64,000 bases of DNA, taken from Bacillus sp. Marseille-Q1617. Lineage in GTDB: Bacteria; Bacillota; Bacilli; Bacillales; Bacillaceae_B. The stretch is from the NCBI RefSeq assembly GCF_903645295.1, contig NZ_CAHJXM010000003.1, positions 620,001 through 684,000 of the forward strand, read 5' to 3'. Shown piece after piece: positions 9,075 to 17,150 of this stretch. The translations under genes were made by a program, and so were the position numbers. Within the stretch, counting starts at the first letter, position 1. Every line of letters starts with the position of its first letter. The notes beneath the pieces are model-generated. The model was not told the origin of the DNA, did not search any database, and saw only the letters and a list, made by a program, of their open reading frames with translations.

Positions 9075-10625
9075 TTAAAATAGGTTAAAGATATATGGGC
9101 CGAAGGAAGTGACGTAAAGAAGGATGTATACGCCCATAAAATAAAATACTCCGCCAAATGTACCCCAATCCGGATTTCTGCCAATCTTCCAGATCAGAGC
9201 GGACAGCAAGGTGATGACTATGATACCTACATACCCGCTTCCTGTAAATGTAAGGTATTCGGGAGCTGCAAAATAAAAGTATCCATTCAAGGCTTTATTC
9301 ATGAAAGTAAGGGGCATGACCAGGAAAATAAGTATCGAAGCATATTCAACCCAATTAATGCCTTCTTTTTCAAAGATGTTCGGTTTTAACATATAAAGAA
9401 GGATCAGCAGGAATAATGAAGGGAGCACCCAATAGAAGGATGTCAGGATGGTGATCACACTGCTGAATATCATCATTATACTGTTATTGACAGCTTCTTT
9501 TACGTTTCGCTGGTTGAGTTCAACACTTGCTGAGATGACTTCACGGTCCTGCGACGCACCAAACAGTTCATACATATCTCCATCATAGTCAAGCCAGGCG
9601 ATACTTTTTTGAGTCAACTGAAACGGAAGATAGGAATAGTGTTTGGTCGTTCCCAGCGGTTCAGCCTGTAACCTCGATGCATCTTCTAAAGGGGCCAAAT
9701 ATACGCTCACTGCGTTATGGTCACTGACTTTATGGCCTTCAGACGTGAAGAGGATGGAATTCTTTCCATCAATCATCACTAATTTTGCAGAACGCGGCCC
9801 CTGCAGCATCTCACCTGAATCTGTATTAAGAAACTTAAGGCTTTCAGGTTTGAGTGCGCCTTTTCCGATTTCGTCCAATGAGGATTCCAGTTTCATGATT
9901 TTATAGCTTAAAACACCTTGAGCTCTCATTTCCTCATTATAAAGGACTGTCAGAGTATTGTTTTCTACTCCATAGGTAAGGCCGTCAATATGTTGATTCG
10001 TTGAGATGTTGACCGTTGCAAAAGGTTCACCTACTATTTTCTCATTTTCATCCATATAATGTAGAACAGCTGTATTATTATTAAGTTGTTCCTGAACAAT
10101 CGCACTGCCGTTATTTCCTTGATAAACATCCATTATATTTTTAGAAAACACTTGGAGGCTCTTGCTGGATAAATCGGCTGGATTCAATGTGAACAGCTCA
10201 TTGTCCACCCAGTAATAGATTTTATTGCTCGCTGTACTCAAGCCGGCAGCATTCTCTGAAATGACGACATCCTTGTTGTCTTCAGTTGCTACCAATTGTC
10301 CTGATTTCATTTGAATAAAGACAGAACCGTCAGTCCAGAAAGGGTGGCCCCGCGTTATTTTCGTATTCTGGACAGAATCCTGAGTGATATTGAACTGATC
10401 ATCAAATGCAAGCTGCCGCACTTTTCCTTCATCTGTTAAGAAAAGGCTGCCGTTGTTGAAGAATGCCTGAGGACGTTCTTCAGATGTGAATCCCAACGGA
10501 ACCGAACGGCTCCATTCCGGTTGAGGCTGTTTCTTGACCTCCAATAATTGGTGGATAAACAGTGCACCCAAAAGCAGTAAGATGATCATCAAAGGCACAC
10601 CGAATGACTTTAGTTTTTCTTTCAC
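9075..10625 (-). CDS. Uncharacterised membrane protein with large extracytoplasmic domain
   Basis: I cannot assign a function. From GTG 10625 the protein has 516 residues. It has one N-terminal membrane segment (about 10-27, VPLMIILLLLGALFIH), then an extracytoplasmic region of about 330 residues rich in short strand-like phrases (GSLFLTDEGKV, GSVFIQMKSG) that could form a beta-propeller-like fold. The last 130 residues hold four hydrophobic segments. GAGGGGG lies about seven bases before GTG 10625; TTG codons five and one codons earlier are less well placed. It is convergent with the PAP2 gene. A sensor or transport accessory role is possible but unproven. Confidence 0.82.
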   Translation of the reverse strand: MKEKLKSFGVPLMIILLLLGALFIHQLLEVKKQPQPEWSRSVPLGFTSEERPQAFFNNGSLFLTDEGKVRQLAFDDQFNITQDSVQNTKITRGHPFWTDGSVFIQMKSGQLVATEDNKDVVISENAAGLSTASNKIYYWVDNELFTLNPADLSSKSLQVFSKNIMDVYQGNNGSAIVQEQLNNNTAVLHYMDENEKIVGEPFATVNISTNQHIDGLTYGVENNTLTVLYNEEMRAQGVLSYKIMKLESSLDEIGKGALKPESLKFLNTDSGEMLQGPRSAKLVMIDGKNSILFTSEGHKVSDHNAVSVYLAPLEDASRLQAEPLGTTKHYSYLPFQLTQKSIAWLDYDGDMYELFGASQDREVISASVELNQRNVKEAVNNSIMMIFSSVITILTSFYWVLPSLFLLILLYMLKPNIFEKEGINWVEYASILIFLVMPLTFMNKALNGYFYFAAPEYLTFTGSGYVGIIVITLLSALIWKIGRNPDWGTFGGVFYFMGVYILLYVTSFGPYIFNLF

Positions 10626-10780
10626 CAAAATCCCCCTCAATCTTTCTCTATCTATTTTGATTTCAATTTAGAATTTTACCACAATTCAATCATATTAGCA
10701 CCAAATATTTCCTTTGATGAAGACTTTATTTTTTTGCTGGGATCCAGTCAAAATTCGCAAAGACAAGGGAGTGGATCATT

Positions 10781-11524
10781 ATGTTCTCACCCGAAAAGAT
10801 GATGTACTTTCAATTGTTTTCAGGCGAACATCTTTTGACCTTATTATTGTTTGTGCTGTTTGCTTCAGGAATCTTATGGTGCTTCTCGAGATATACAGAC
10901 TTTAAATGGCTGGGGACCATACTTGCGGGTACTTTATGTATTTCCGAAACCAGCTATCAGATTTGGATGGCATACCATGGGCTATGGGCGATCCAGACAG
11001 CGCTGCCCCTGCAACTTTGCAGCATCAGTACATTTATAGGCATATATTTGTATTTCAAACGTAACAGCAGGTTGTTTTACCTTTTTCTCTATATAGGTTT
11101 TATTCCTCCCATTTTGGCACTGATCACTCCTGACAATCCTTATTCCTTTCCCCATTTTCGATATATAAAATATTTCATTCATCACATGGCAATTCCACTT
11201 ATGGTCCTGTATTTATTTTATTTTGACCATTATCCGCTTCGGAAGAGATCCATACTTTATGGCTTTGGCCTGTTGAATTGTTTAGCGGTGCCCATTTACA
11301 TCTTGAATAAATTAATCGGGTCTAACTATTTCTTTTTGTCCGGGCCGCCTGAAGGAAACACTCCTTTATTATGGTTCGGTGATGGGATCGTTTATATTTT
11401 CAACTTGGAAATTGCTGCGTTATTCGTTTTTTCATTGAATTACCTGATGTTTAAAATGCTGGCCGGCAGAAGAAAGAATCAAAAAATGTCAAGGCTTAGG
11501 AGCCATGAAACGAATGAAACGTAA
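10781..11524 (+). CDS. TIGR02206 (YwaF) family integral membrane protein
   Basis: A 247-residue polytopic membrane protein with seven hydrophobic segments. Family landmarks are FQLFSGEHLLTLLLF at the start, WAIQTALPLQLCSIS near residues 70-84, the HFRYIKYFIHH phrase and the C-terminal FLSGPPEGNTPL. These match the YwaF family, whose function is not known. GGGAG precedes the ATG by about ten bases. The C-terminal tail (RRKNQKMSRLRSHETNE) is polar and cytoplasmic. A candidate small RNA gene begins right after it, and its promoter is independent. Confidence 0.82.
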   Translation: MFSPEKMMYFQLFSGEHLLTLLLFVLFASGILWCFSRYTDFKWLGTILAGTLCISETSYQIWMAYHGLWAIQTALPLQLCSISTFIGIYLYFKRNSRLFYLFLYIGFIPPILALITPDNPYSFPHFRYIKYFIHHMAIPLMVLYLFYFDHYPLRKRSILYGFGLLNCLAVPIYILNKLIGSNYFFLSGPPEGNTPLLWFGDGIVYIFNLEIAALFVFSLNYLMFKMLAGRRKNQKMSRLRSHETNET

Positions 11525-11541
11525 AAAGTTATCTTTTATTG

Positions 11542-11592
11542 TTGACAAAACCAGAGAGAGGAATTACAATGATATTGAAAATCATTCTCAAT
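11542..11592 (+). promoter_or_regulatory. Sigma-A promoter overlapped by a Fur box
   Basis: TTGACA (11542-11547), a 17-base spacer, and TACAAT (11565-11570) form a near-consensus promoter. Directly downstream, 11574-11592 reads ATTGAAAATCATTCTCAAT, a 19-base near-palindrome. Its core TGAAAATCATTCTCA matches the Fur consensus TGATAATNATTATCA at all but two defined positions. Fur bound here would cover the transcript start, so the downstream RNA should be made when iron is scarce. Confidence 0.82.
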
Positions 11593-11710
11593 GAAAACAC
11601 AAGAGTTTCCCCCTCTTTCTTTTTATATTCGAGAATGGTTCATGATTACCCCCCTTTAATAAATCGTAAAGACAATCCCGGAGTGCAAAGCTCCGGGATT
11701 TTCTTTTTTT
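11577..11710 (+). ncRNA. Candidate Fur-regulated C-rich small RNA (FsrA-like)
   Basis: A transcript of about 134 bases is bounded by the Fur-box promoter and a strong terminator. It contains two pyrimidine-rich C-runs, CCCCC at 11609-11613 and CCCCCC at 11649-11654, suited to pairing with Shine-Dalgarno sequences. CATTCTC (11583-11589) can pair with GAGAATG (11631-11637), which places the first C-run in a large loop; the second is single-stranded before the terminator. This is the arrangement known for FsrA, the iron-sparing small RNA of B. subtilis. A 65-codon frame starting ATG at 11569 has a possible AGAGAGG site, but both lie upstream of the predicted transcript start. The assignment rests on promoter, operator and layout, not sequence alignment. 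Confidence 0.72.
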
Positions 11711-11711
11711 C
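11674..11711 (+). terminator. Terminator of the candidate small RNA
   Basis: AATCCCGGAG pairs perfectly with CTCCGGGATT around a seven-base loop, followed by TTCTTTTTTT. Confidence 0.93.
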
Positions 11712-11731
11712 TTCTGAAAAGAGGGAAGTTA

Positions 11732-11760
11732 TTGCAATTCACTGTCACCTGTCGTAAATT
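11732..11760 (+). promoter_or_regulatory. Probable sigma-A promoter of yhdT-panF
   Basis: TTGCAA (11732-11737), a 17-base spacer and TAAATT (11755-11760), 45 bases before the yhdT start. Confidence 0.5.
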
Positions 11761-11804
11761 GTAAAAGAATGTTCACATCGGAATGATAAAGGAGTGATAA
11801 GAGA

Positions 11805-12083
11805 GTGAATGAAAAAGAAGATAAACGGTTTCATATCGCTCATCGCGAAGCTTTAATCGGAATTGGGCTTGTTGTGATAAATTTTTTATGGTGGTACGGC
11901 TTTGCGTTCGGACTTGGCGGGGGTCCTGTTACAGAATATGACTGGATCCTGGGGATGCCAGCGTGGTTCTTTTATAGCTGTATTGCAGGTTTCCTGCTGA
12001 TGGTTATGTTAGTGGTATTGGTTGTAAGATATATGCTTACAGATATCCCTTTTGATGGAGATGAGGGGGATTATCATGAATAG
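11805..12083 (+). CDS. yhdT: YhdT family small membrane protein, PanF partner
   Basis: A 92-residue protein with two membrane segments (about 15-35 and 48-72). The phrases NFLWWYGFAFGLG and EYDWILGMPAWFFYSC are characteristic of the YhdT/DUF997 family. YhdT is typically encoded next to the sodium/pantothenate symporter, as it is here, but its molecular role is unknown. The start is GTG 11805, with AAAGGAG ten bases upstream. Its stop codon lies inside the panF start region (eight-base overlap), which shows translational coupling. Confidence 0.88.
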   Translation: MNEKEDKRFHIAHREALIGIGLVVINFLWWYGFAFGLGGGPVTEYDWILGMPAWFFYSCIAGFLLMVMLVVLVVRYMLTDIPFDGDEGDYHE

Positions 12084-13506
12084 TATGGCATTGATTCCCA
12101 TGATTGTATTTTTGATCATCATTTTTATTGTTGGGGTCTATTCCTCAAGGAAGATCGGCAAAGCAGATTCTTTCGTACAGGATTACTTCCTGGGCAGCAG
12201 GCAGCTTGGCGGTTTCATTCTGGCTATGACCATGATTGCTACATATGGAAGTGCAAGCAGTTTCATCGGCGGTCCCGGTGCAGCGTATTCATATGGTTTA
12301 TCATGGGTGCTTCTTGCAATGTCTCAAGTCGTAACCGGCTACTTCGTCCTTCTTGTACTCGGTAAAAAGTTTGCGATCATGTCACGTAAATACAATGCTG
12401 TGACGTTGGTCGATTACTTGCAGGGCCGATATCGAAATCATTACATAACGATTCTTTCCGCTCTAAGCATCATGATCTTCCTTTTTTCCGCGATGATTGC
12501 GCAGTGGGTCGGGGGAGCTAGATTAATAGAATCGCTAACAGGTCTGTCCTATAAGAGCGCATTATTTCTATTTGCCGTTTCAGTGCTTGTTTATGTCATC
12601 ATCGGAGGATTCAGGGCTGTGGCCGTCACCGATGCGATACAAGGGGTCGTAATGCTTGGAGGTACGATCATCTTACTGATTGCAACGATCATAGCAGGAG
12701 GCGGCATGGAAAATATCATGATGGATCTAAAAGCGGAAAATCCCAATCTCTTAAGCCCGAATGGTGCAAATGGAGAGTTGAGTGCCAGGTATATTTCATC
12801 CTTTTGGATCCTCGTAGGGGTTGGGGTTATCGGTCTTCCTCAAGTTGCTGTCAGGGCCATGAGTTATAAAAATTCACGCTCCATGCACAGGGCCCTGATC
12901 ATCGGTACGATTGTAGTCGGTTCGATTATGCTCGGAATGCATTTAATCGGGGTTCTTGCACGTGCGGTGATGCCCGGAGTGGAGGTTGCCGATAAAGTCA
13001 TGCCGCTGCTTGCCTTGGAAGTACTCCCTCCGTGGCTTGCAGGCATCGTACTTGCCGCCCCGATGGCTGCCATCATGTCTACAGTCGATTCCCTTTTGTT
13101 GATTGTTTCTTCTGCCATCGTCAAAGATCTTTATATGAATTTCATAAATAAAGATGCAGGGGAAAAAAAAGTGAAAAAAATGAGCTTCCTTGTGACATCC
13201 ATCACCGGGATTGCTGTATTCCTTATGGCTTTAAGTCCACCAGAGTTAATCATCTGGCTGAATCTATTTTCCTTTGGAGGCTTGGAAGCGGTGTTTATCT
13301 GGCCGATTGTGCTCGGTCTATACTGGAAGACTGGAAATGCCTATGGAGCGCTGGCCTCCATGCTGTCGGGATTGATTTCATATATCTTATTTCACAGCTT
13401 CCTCCCAAACTACCTGGATATGCACACCGTCGTATTCCCGATACTCATATCCTTTTTCATGTATATAACAGTTTCGTTGATGACAAAACAAAAATTATTA
13501 AATTAG
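12076..13506 (+). CDS. panF: Sodium/pantothenate symporter
   Basis: A sodium:solute symporter (SSS family) of 476 residues with about 12-13 membrane segments. It takes up pantothenate for coenzyme A synthesis. PanF-type landmarks include DYFLGSRQLGGFILAMT, YGSASSFIGGPGAAY and GLPQVAVRAMSYKNSRSMHRA. The start ATG 12076 is chosen because GAGGGGG is four bases upstream; an in-frame ATG eight codons earlier lies within yhdT and lacks a ribosome site. It overlaps yhdT by eight bases, and the YhdT neighbour supports pantothenate over other SSS substrates. A terminator follows. Confidence 0.92.
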   Translation: MNSMALIPMIVFLIIIFIVGVYSSRKIGKADSFVQDYFLGSRQLGGFILAMTMIATYGSASSFIGGPGAAYSYGLSWVLLAMSQVVTGYFVLLVLGKKFAIMSRKYNAVTLVDYLQGRYRNHYITILSALSIMIFLFSAMIAQWVGGARLIESLTGLSYKSALFLFAVSVLVYVIIGGFRAVAVTDAIQGVVMLGGTIILLIATIIAGGGMENIMMDLKAENPNLLSPNGANGELSARYISSFWILVGVGVIGLPQVAVRAMSYKNSRSMHRALIIGTIVVGSIMLGMHLIGVLARAVMPGVEVADKVMPLLALEVLPPWLAGIVLAAPMAAIMSTVDSLLLIVSSAIVKDLYMNFINKDAGEKKVKKMSFLVTSITGIAVFLMALSPPELIIWLNLFSFGGLEAVFIWPIVLGLYWKTGNAYGALASMLSGLISYILFHSFLPNYLDMHTVVFPILISFFMYITVSLMTKQKLLN

Positions 13507-13513
13507 AGTGTTT

Positions 13514-13557
13514 GAAGAGAGATTCCATAAGTCCATTAGAGGAATCTCTCTTCTTTT
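13514..13557 (+). terminator. Terminator after panF
   Basis: GAAGAGAGATTCC pairs with GGAATCTCTCTTC, followed by TTTTATT. Confidence 0.92.
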
Positions 13558-13610
13558 ATTTAAAGGAAAATGATAGAAGAAGATAGAATTCTAAAGAAGG
13601 GGTGAGGAAA

Positions 13611-14477
13611 ATGAGTTGGAAGCTGACAAAATATAAAGATATAAATGGTTTTTACAGCCGTATATATCCGTTTCTTTTAAAGAAGGAAGCAGAAAATAAT
13701 CTGCCACTTGGACTGTTGAATAGTATCAAAACGGGTAACAAATATAAAAACCCTCTTCTTATAAGCATAGAGGGGGAGGGATCCCAGGTGAAGGGTGTAT
13801 TCATTATGACACCTCCGCATCATTTGGTGACAGTTCTTGAAGTGGATGAGAAAGATTACCGCACCGTTGCAGAAGAATTGAATAAACTTCTTAGTGAGGA
13901 AGGAATTACCGTGCCGGGATTTGTTTGCGAAAAGGCTGCCGCACAAAAATTGACCGAAGTCTGGTGCGGGCTTAAAGGCTGCCATTACGAAATCGGGATG
14001 AATCAGCGAATATATAAATTGGATCATGTAAATGACATTGCATCCCCTGAAGGCAGATTGGTGACGCCCAAGGAGGAAAATCTCCAGCTGCTGACAGAAT
14101 GGATAGCAGCTTTTACGATTGAAACCGGGGTACACACGTTAACCGAAAATGACGCTCTCGAAAGGGCCAAAGATATGATTTCGAATGAAAAATATCTATA
14201 TTTTTGGGAAGTTGACGGGAAACCTGTATCGATGGCAAGGGGAGGTCGATGGACGGATAACGGCATCACCGTGAATTTCGTTTACACCCCTAAACCATAT
14301 AGAAAAAACGGATATGCATCTGCGGTTGTCGCAGGGTTGAGCAGGATACTGCTGAAAGAGTTTGAATTCTGTACCTTGTATACTGACTTGGAGAATCCGA
14401 CCTCCAACAAAATCTATATGGAGATTGGATATGAGCCTATATGTGATTCCCTTATGATAAACCTGACTGATTCTTAG
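13611..14477 (+). CDS. GNAT family N-acetyltransferase
   Basis: A 288-residue protein with a C-terminal GNAT fold (about 165-288). Visible elements are VNFVYTPKPYRKNGYASAVV, which fits the acetyl-CoA binding motif A, and LYTDLENPTSNKIYMEIGYE, which is the usual end of the domain. The first half resembles the extra N-terminal region of FR47/COG3393-like predicted acetyltransferases. Substrate is unknown. ATG 13611 is preferred because AAGGGG lies eight bases upstream; GTG 13602 is also in frame. The trp leader promoter begins 28 bases after the stop, with no clear terminator between. Confidence 0.85.
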   Translation: MSWKLTKYKDINGFYSRIYPFLLKKEAENNLPLGLLNSIKTGNKYKNPLLISIEGEGSQVKGVFIMTPPHHLVTVLEVDEKDYRTVAEELNKLLSEEGITVPGFVCEKAAAQKLTEVWCGLKGCHYEIGMNQRIYKLDHVNDIASPEGRLVTPKEENLQLLTEWIAAFTIETGVHTLTENDALERAKDMISNEKYLYFWEVDGKPVSMARGGRWTDNGITVNFVYTPKPYRKNGYASAVVAGLSRILLKEFEFCTLYTDLENPTSNKIYMEIGYEPICDSLMINLTDS

Positions 14478-14504
14478 AAATTTTTATGGATTATAACTTT
14501 TTTA

Positions 14505-14533
14505 TTGACATCTCTGATGAAACGAATTAGTAT
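14505..14533 (+). promoter_or_regulatory. Sigma-A promoter of the trp leader
   Basis: TTGACA (14505-14510), a 17-base spacer and TAGTAT (14528-14533). The transcript would begin near 14540, just ahead of the first T-box. Confidence 0.75.
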
Positions 14534-14539
14534 ATTAAA

Positions 14540-14826
14540 CAATAAATAAATGAGCGAACGGCTTTGACGAAGAGGAGTACCCTTTGCAGACACTTAAGAG
14601 AGCTAGTGGCTGGTGAGAACTAGTGTGAATGCTTTGGGGAATGGACTTCCGAGCCTCCAAACCGAAATCCTTTGGAGAGTAGGCTTTGGCGAATGTCTTA
14701 TCGTTATAAAAGACACGCATTCAAGCTATGGGCTTCGATGCGGAAGAGTGGACTGTTCAGGCAGTCAACAAAGGTGGCACCACGGGTATCTCGTCCTTTT
14801 TATAAGGAATGAGATGCCCTTTTTTA
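14540..14826 (+). promoter_or_regulatory. T-box leader 1, tryptophan-specific
   Basis: A complete T-box. Stem I contains GGTGAGAACTAG and a specifier loop reading GAA-TGG-ACTTCCGAG, with the Trp codon TGG at 14642-14644. The T-box motif AAGGTGGCACCACGG lies at 14771-14785. Its TGGC would pair with the GCCA end of tRNA-Trp, whose discriminator base is G. A terminator, GGGTATCTCGTCCTT against AAGGAATGAGATGCCC, with a T run ends at 14826. Uncharged tRNA-Trp should favour the antiterminator and allow transcription to continue into the second leader. Confidence 0.94.
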
Positions 14827-14859
14827 TTTGTTTCTAAAATACCCATATAGTAAATCGTC

Positions 14860-15136
14860 GAATAAGAGTAGTAAGCTTAAGTGAAGCTTTACAGAGAGTT
14901 AAGGACCGGTGAGACCTTGACAGGATAGCTTAAGTCGAATGGACTTATGAGAGATGACTTGAATGATGAAGTAGGGTCATACGGTTTTCCGCCGTTATAC
15001 GGATAGAATATCGGGTTTTAACCCCTGTATTCGAAATGAAGAGGGAGTATATTTATTACTCCAATCTGAGGTGGCACCGCGGTCAGCATCGTCCTCTATG
15101 AGCACATCACATCTGTGCTTATAGGGGACTTTTTTA
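14860..15136 (+). promoter_or_regulatory. T-box leader 2, tryptophan-specific, in tandem
   Basis: A second, independent T-box follows the first terminator. The specifier loop reads GAA-TGG-ACTTATGAG, with TGG at 14940-14942. The conserved T-box sequence TGAGGTGGCACCGCGG is at 15067-15082, again with TGGC for the tRNA-Trp end. The terminator GTCCTCTATGAGCACA against TGTGCTTATAGGGGAC with a T run ends just before the trpE ribosome site. Two serial T-boxes make trp expression conditional on two binding events. This arrangement is known for trp operons in some Bacillus species; B. subtilis uses TRAP instead. Confidence 0.95.
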
Positions 15137-15156
15137 TTTGATTGGAGGAATGGAAA

Positions 15157-16542
15157 GTGAAACAGCAGGAAGCAGTCAATTATGCAGTGAAAGAATTAAA
15201 TGGTGATTTATATACACCCATTTCGCTTTTTCAATCTTTGAAGGGGTCGAAAAAGTTTTTGCTCGAAAGTTCTTTGAAGCATGAGCAGTCAGGAAGATAT
15301 TCATTCGTTGGATGCGATCCTTTTTTAGAATGCAAAGCACGCGGCGATGATGTGCAAATCATTAATCACCATACAGGTGAAAAAGAAAATCGCAAAGGGC
15401 GTCCCATAGAGATTATCCAACAACTTATACCCAGAGTGGATCAACAGGAACTTGATTTGCCATTTGCAGGGGGAGGCATCGGGTATCTCGGTTATGATTC
15501 GATCCGCGAGTATGAAGATATTGGATCTGTACCTCATGATGAAATGAATATGCCTGATATACATTTAATGTTTTACGAAAAAGTGATTGTGTTCGATCAT
15601 GCTGAACAGAAAATGTATCTCGTAGTTCTCGGCTCTGAAAAAGGCAAGCTGGAAGAAAAGCTGAGGGAAGTGGAGAATCAGATTACAAACGTCTACCTTG
15701 ATGTAAAAAAGGTGCAGCTGAAAGGCTTGCAGTTTCAATCTCAACTATCTGAACAGGAATTTATCGAAAAAGTAAAAGCGGCCAAAGAATATATCAGGAA
15801 CGGGGATATTTTCCAGGTCGTACTTTCTCAAAGAATGCAGGCAGATTTTACTGAAGATTCGTTCAGCTTTTACAGAAGGCTGCGTCAATCCAACCCGTCT
15901 CCTTACATGTTCTTCATAGATTTCGAGGATTATGTGGTGCTCGGGGCTTCTCCTGAAAGTCTGGTGAAAGTTCAAGGCCGGAAGATTACAACCAATCCAA
16001 TAGCCGGTACGAGAAAAAGAGGAACGAATGAGGAGGAAGACCATCTTTTAGAAATTGAACTGTCTTCTGATGAAAAGGAAGTAGCTGAGCACAGGATGCT
16101 GGTCGATTTAGGAAGAAACGATTTAGGAAAGGTGTGCGAACCGGGTTCGATCAAATTATCAAAATATATGCTGGTAGAGCGGTATAAGTATGTCATGCAT
16201 TTGGTTTCAGAAGTGAAAGGGGTCCTGAAAGAAGAAGTGACCCCGCTTGAAGCACTGGTAAGCTGCTTACCGGCCGGAACAGTAAGCGGTGCTCCCAAGA
16301 TTCGGGCCATGCAGATCATCAATGAGCTTGAGGTAAAGAAAAGAGGGGTTTATTCCGGAGCCATCGGTTATATAGGGGTGAATGGCAACCTGGATTTTGC
16401 TTTGGCCATCAGGACACTGATATTGAAGGATCATACCGCTTATGTTCAGGCTGGTGCCGGTATTGTTTATGATTCTGACCCTAAAAGTGAATATGAAGAA
16501 ACACTCAATAAAGCAAAATCCCTATTGGAGGTGGGAGAATGA
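15157..16542 (+). CDS. trpE: Anthranilate synthase component I
   Basis: Converts chorismate and ammonia (or glutamine with TrpG) to anthranilate, the first step of tryptophan synthesis. The 461-residue protein has the chorismate-binding domain in its second half, with NPSPYMFFIDF, PIAGTRKRG, DLGRNDLGKV and LPAGTVSGAPKIRAMQII. The N-terminal regulatory region has LLESS near residue 37, the motif used for tryptophan feedback inhibition. GTG 15157 is chosen because GGAGG lies nine bases upstream; an in-frame TTG at 15142 overlaps that site. It is the first gene of the operon and overlaps trpG by four bases (ATGA). Confidence 0.96.
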   Translation: MKQQEAVNYAVKELNGDLYTPISLFQSLKGSKKFLLESSLKHEQSGRYSFVGCDPFLECKARGDDVQIINHHTGEKENRKGRPIEIIQQLIPRVDQQELDLPFAGGGIGYLGYDSIREYEDIGSVPHDEMNMPDIHLMFYEKVIVFDHAEQKMYLVVLGSEKGKLEEKLREVENQITNVYLDVKKVQLKGLQFQSQLSEQEFIEKVKAAKEYIRNGDIFQVVLSQRMQADFTEDSFSFYRRLRQSNPSPYMFFIDFEDYVVLGASPESLVKVQGRKITTNPIAGTRKRGTNEEEDHLLEIELSSDEKEVAEHRMLVDLGRNDLGKVCEPGSIKLSKYMLVERYKYVMHLVSEVKGVLKEEVTPLEALVSCLPAGTVSGAPKIRAMQIINELEVKKRGVYSGAIGYIGVNGNLDFALAIRTLILKDHTAYVQAGAGIVYDSDPKSEYEETLNKAKSLLEVGE

Positions 16543-17150
16543 TCCTGCTTATCGACAATTATGATTCCTTCACATATAACCTGTATCAGTATGTAAAGGA
16601 ACTTGGTGAGGAAGTCCAGATTAAAAGAAATGATCAAATCACGATCGAAGAAATTCAGGAACTAAAACCATCCGGAATCATCCTGTCTCCTGGACCCGGT
16701 ACACCTGAGAATGCGGGTATCTGCATCGATATTATACAGAATCTTCACACTAGCGTGCCGATTCTGGGTGTGTGCCTGGGCCATCAGGCAGTCGGAGCGG
16801 CCTTTGGTGCAAACATCGTGATTGCAGAACGTATCATGCATGGTAAAACATCGTTGATCAGCCATAACGGTCATGGACTATTTCAATATTTAAGTCAGCC
16901 ACTCGGCGTGATGAGGTATCATTCACTGGTCATTGAAAAAGGTTCCCTTCCGCCTCAGTTAGAAATAACCGCTGTGTCGATGGATGACAAAGAGATCATG
17001 GCCATTAAGCATATGCGTTACCCCGTTTTCGGGGTTCAATTTCACCCGGAATCGATAGGGACCGAGACTGGCAGGAAAATGCTGAAAAATTTCATAGATG
17101 AGATGAGAAAGGGGAATAACCGTGAAACAGTTTCTGCAAAAGCTATCTAA
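16539..17150 (+). CDS. trpG: Anthranilate synthase component II, glutamine amidotransferase
   Basis: Supplies ammonia from glutamine to TrpE. It is a 203-residue class I amidotransferase with catalytic Cys79 in LGVCLGHQAVG and His169/Glu171 in VQFHPES. The oxyanion loop LSPGPGTPENAG is present. The same type of protein can serve as PabA in folate synthesis; position between trpE and trpD argues for TrpG, possibly dual use. B. subtilis has no trpG in its trp operon, so this operon is more complete. It starts inside the trpE stop and overlaps trpD by 29 bases. Confidence 0.94.
   Translation: MILLIDNYDSFTYNLYQYVKELGEEVQIKRNDQITIEEIQELKPSGIILSPGPGTPENAGICIDIIQNLHTSVPILGVCLGHQAVGAAFGANIVIAERIMHGKTSLISHNGHGLFQYLSQPLGVMRYHSLVIEKGSLPPQLEITAVSMDDKEIMAIKHMRYPVFGVQFHPESIGTETGRKMLKNFIDEMRKGNNRETVSAKAI

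Noticed and set aside
11539..11757. Reading frame across the candidate small RNA
   Set aside because: The predicted transcript start lies downstream of its start codons, and the frame runs through the terminator hairpin.
14613..14837. 74-codon frame in the first T-box
   Set aside because: It covers the specifier loop, T-box motif and terminator; the RNA explanation is far better.
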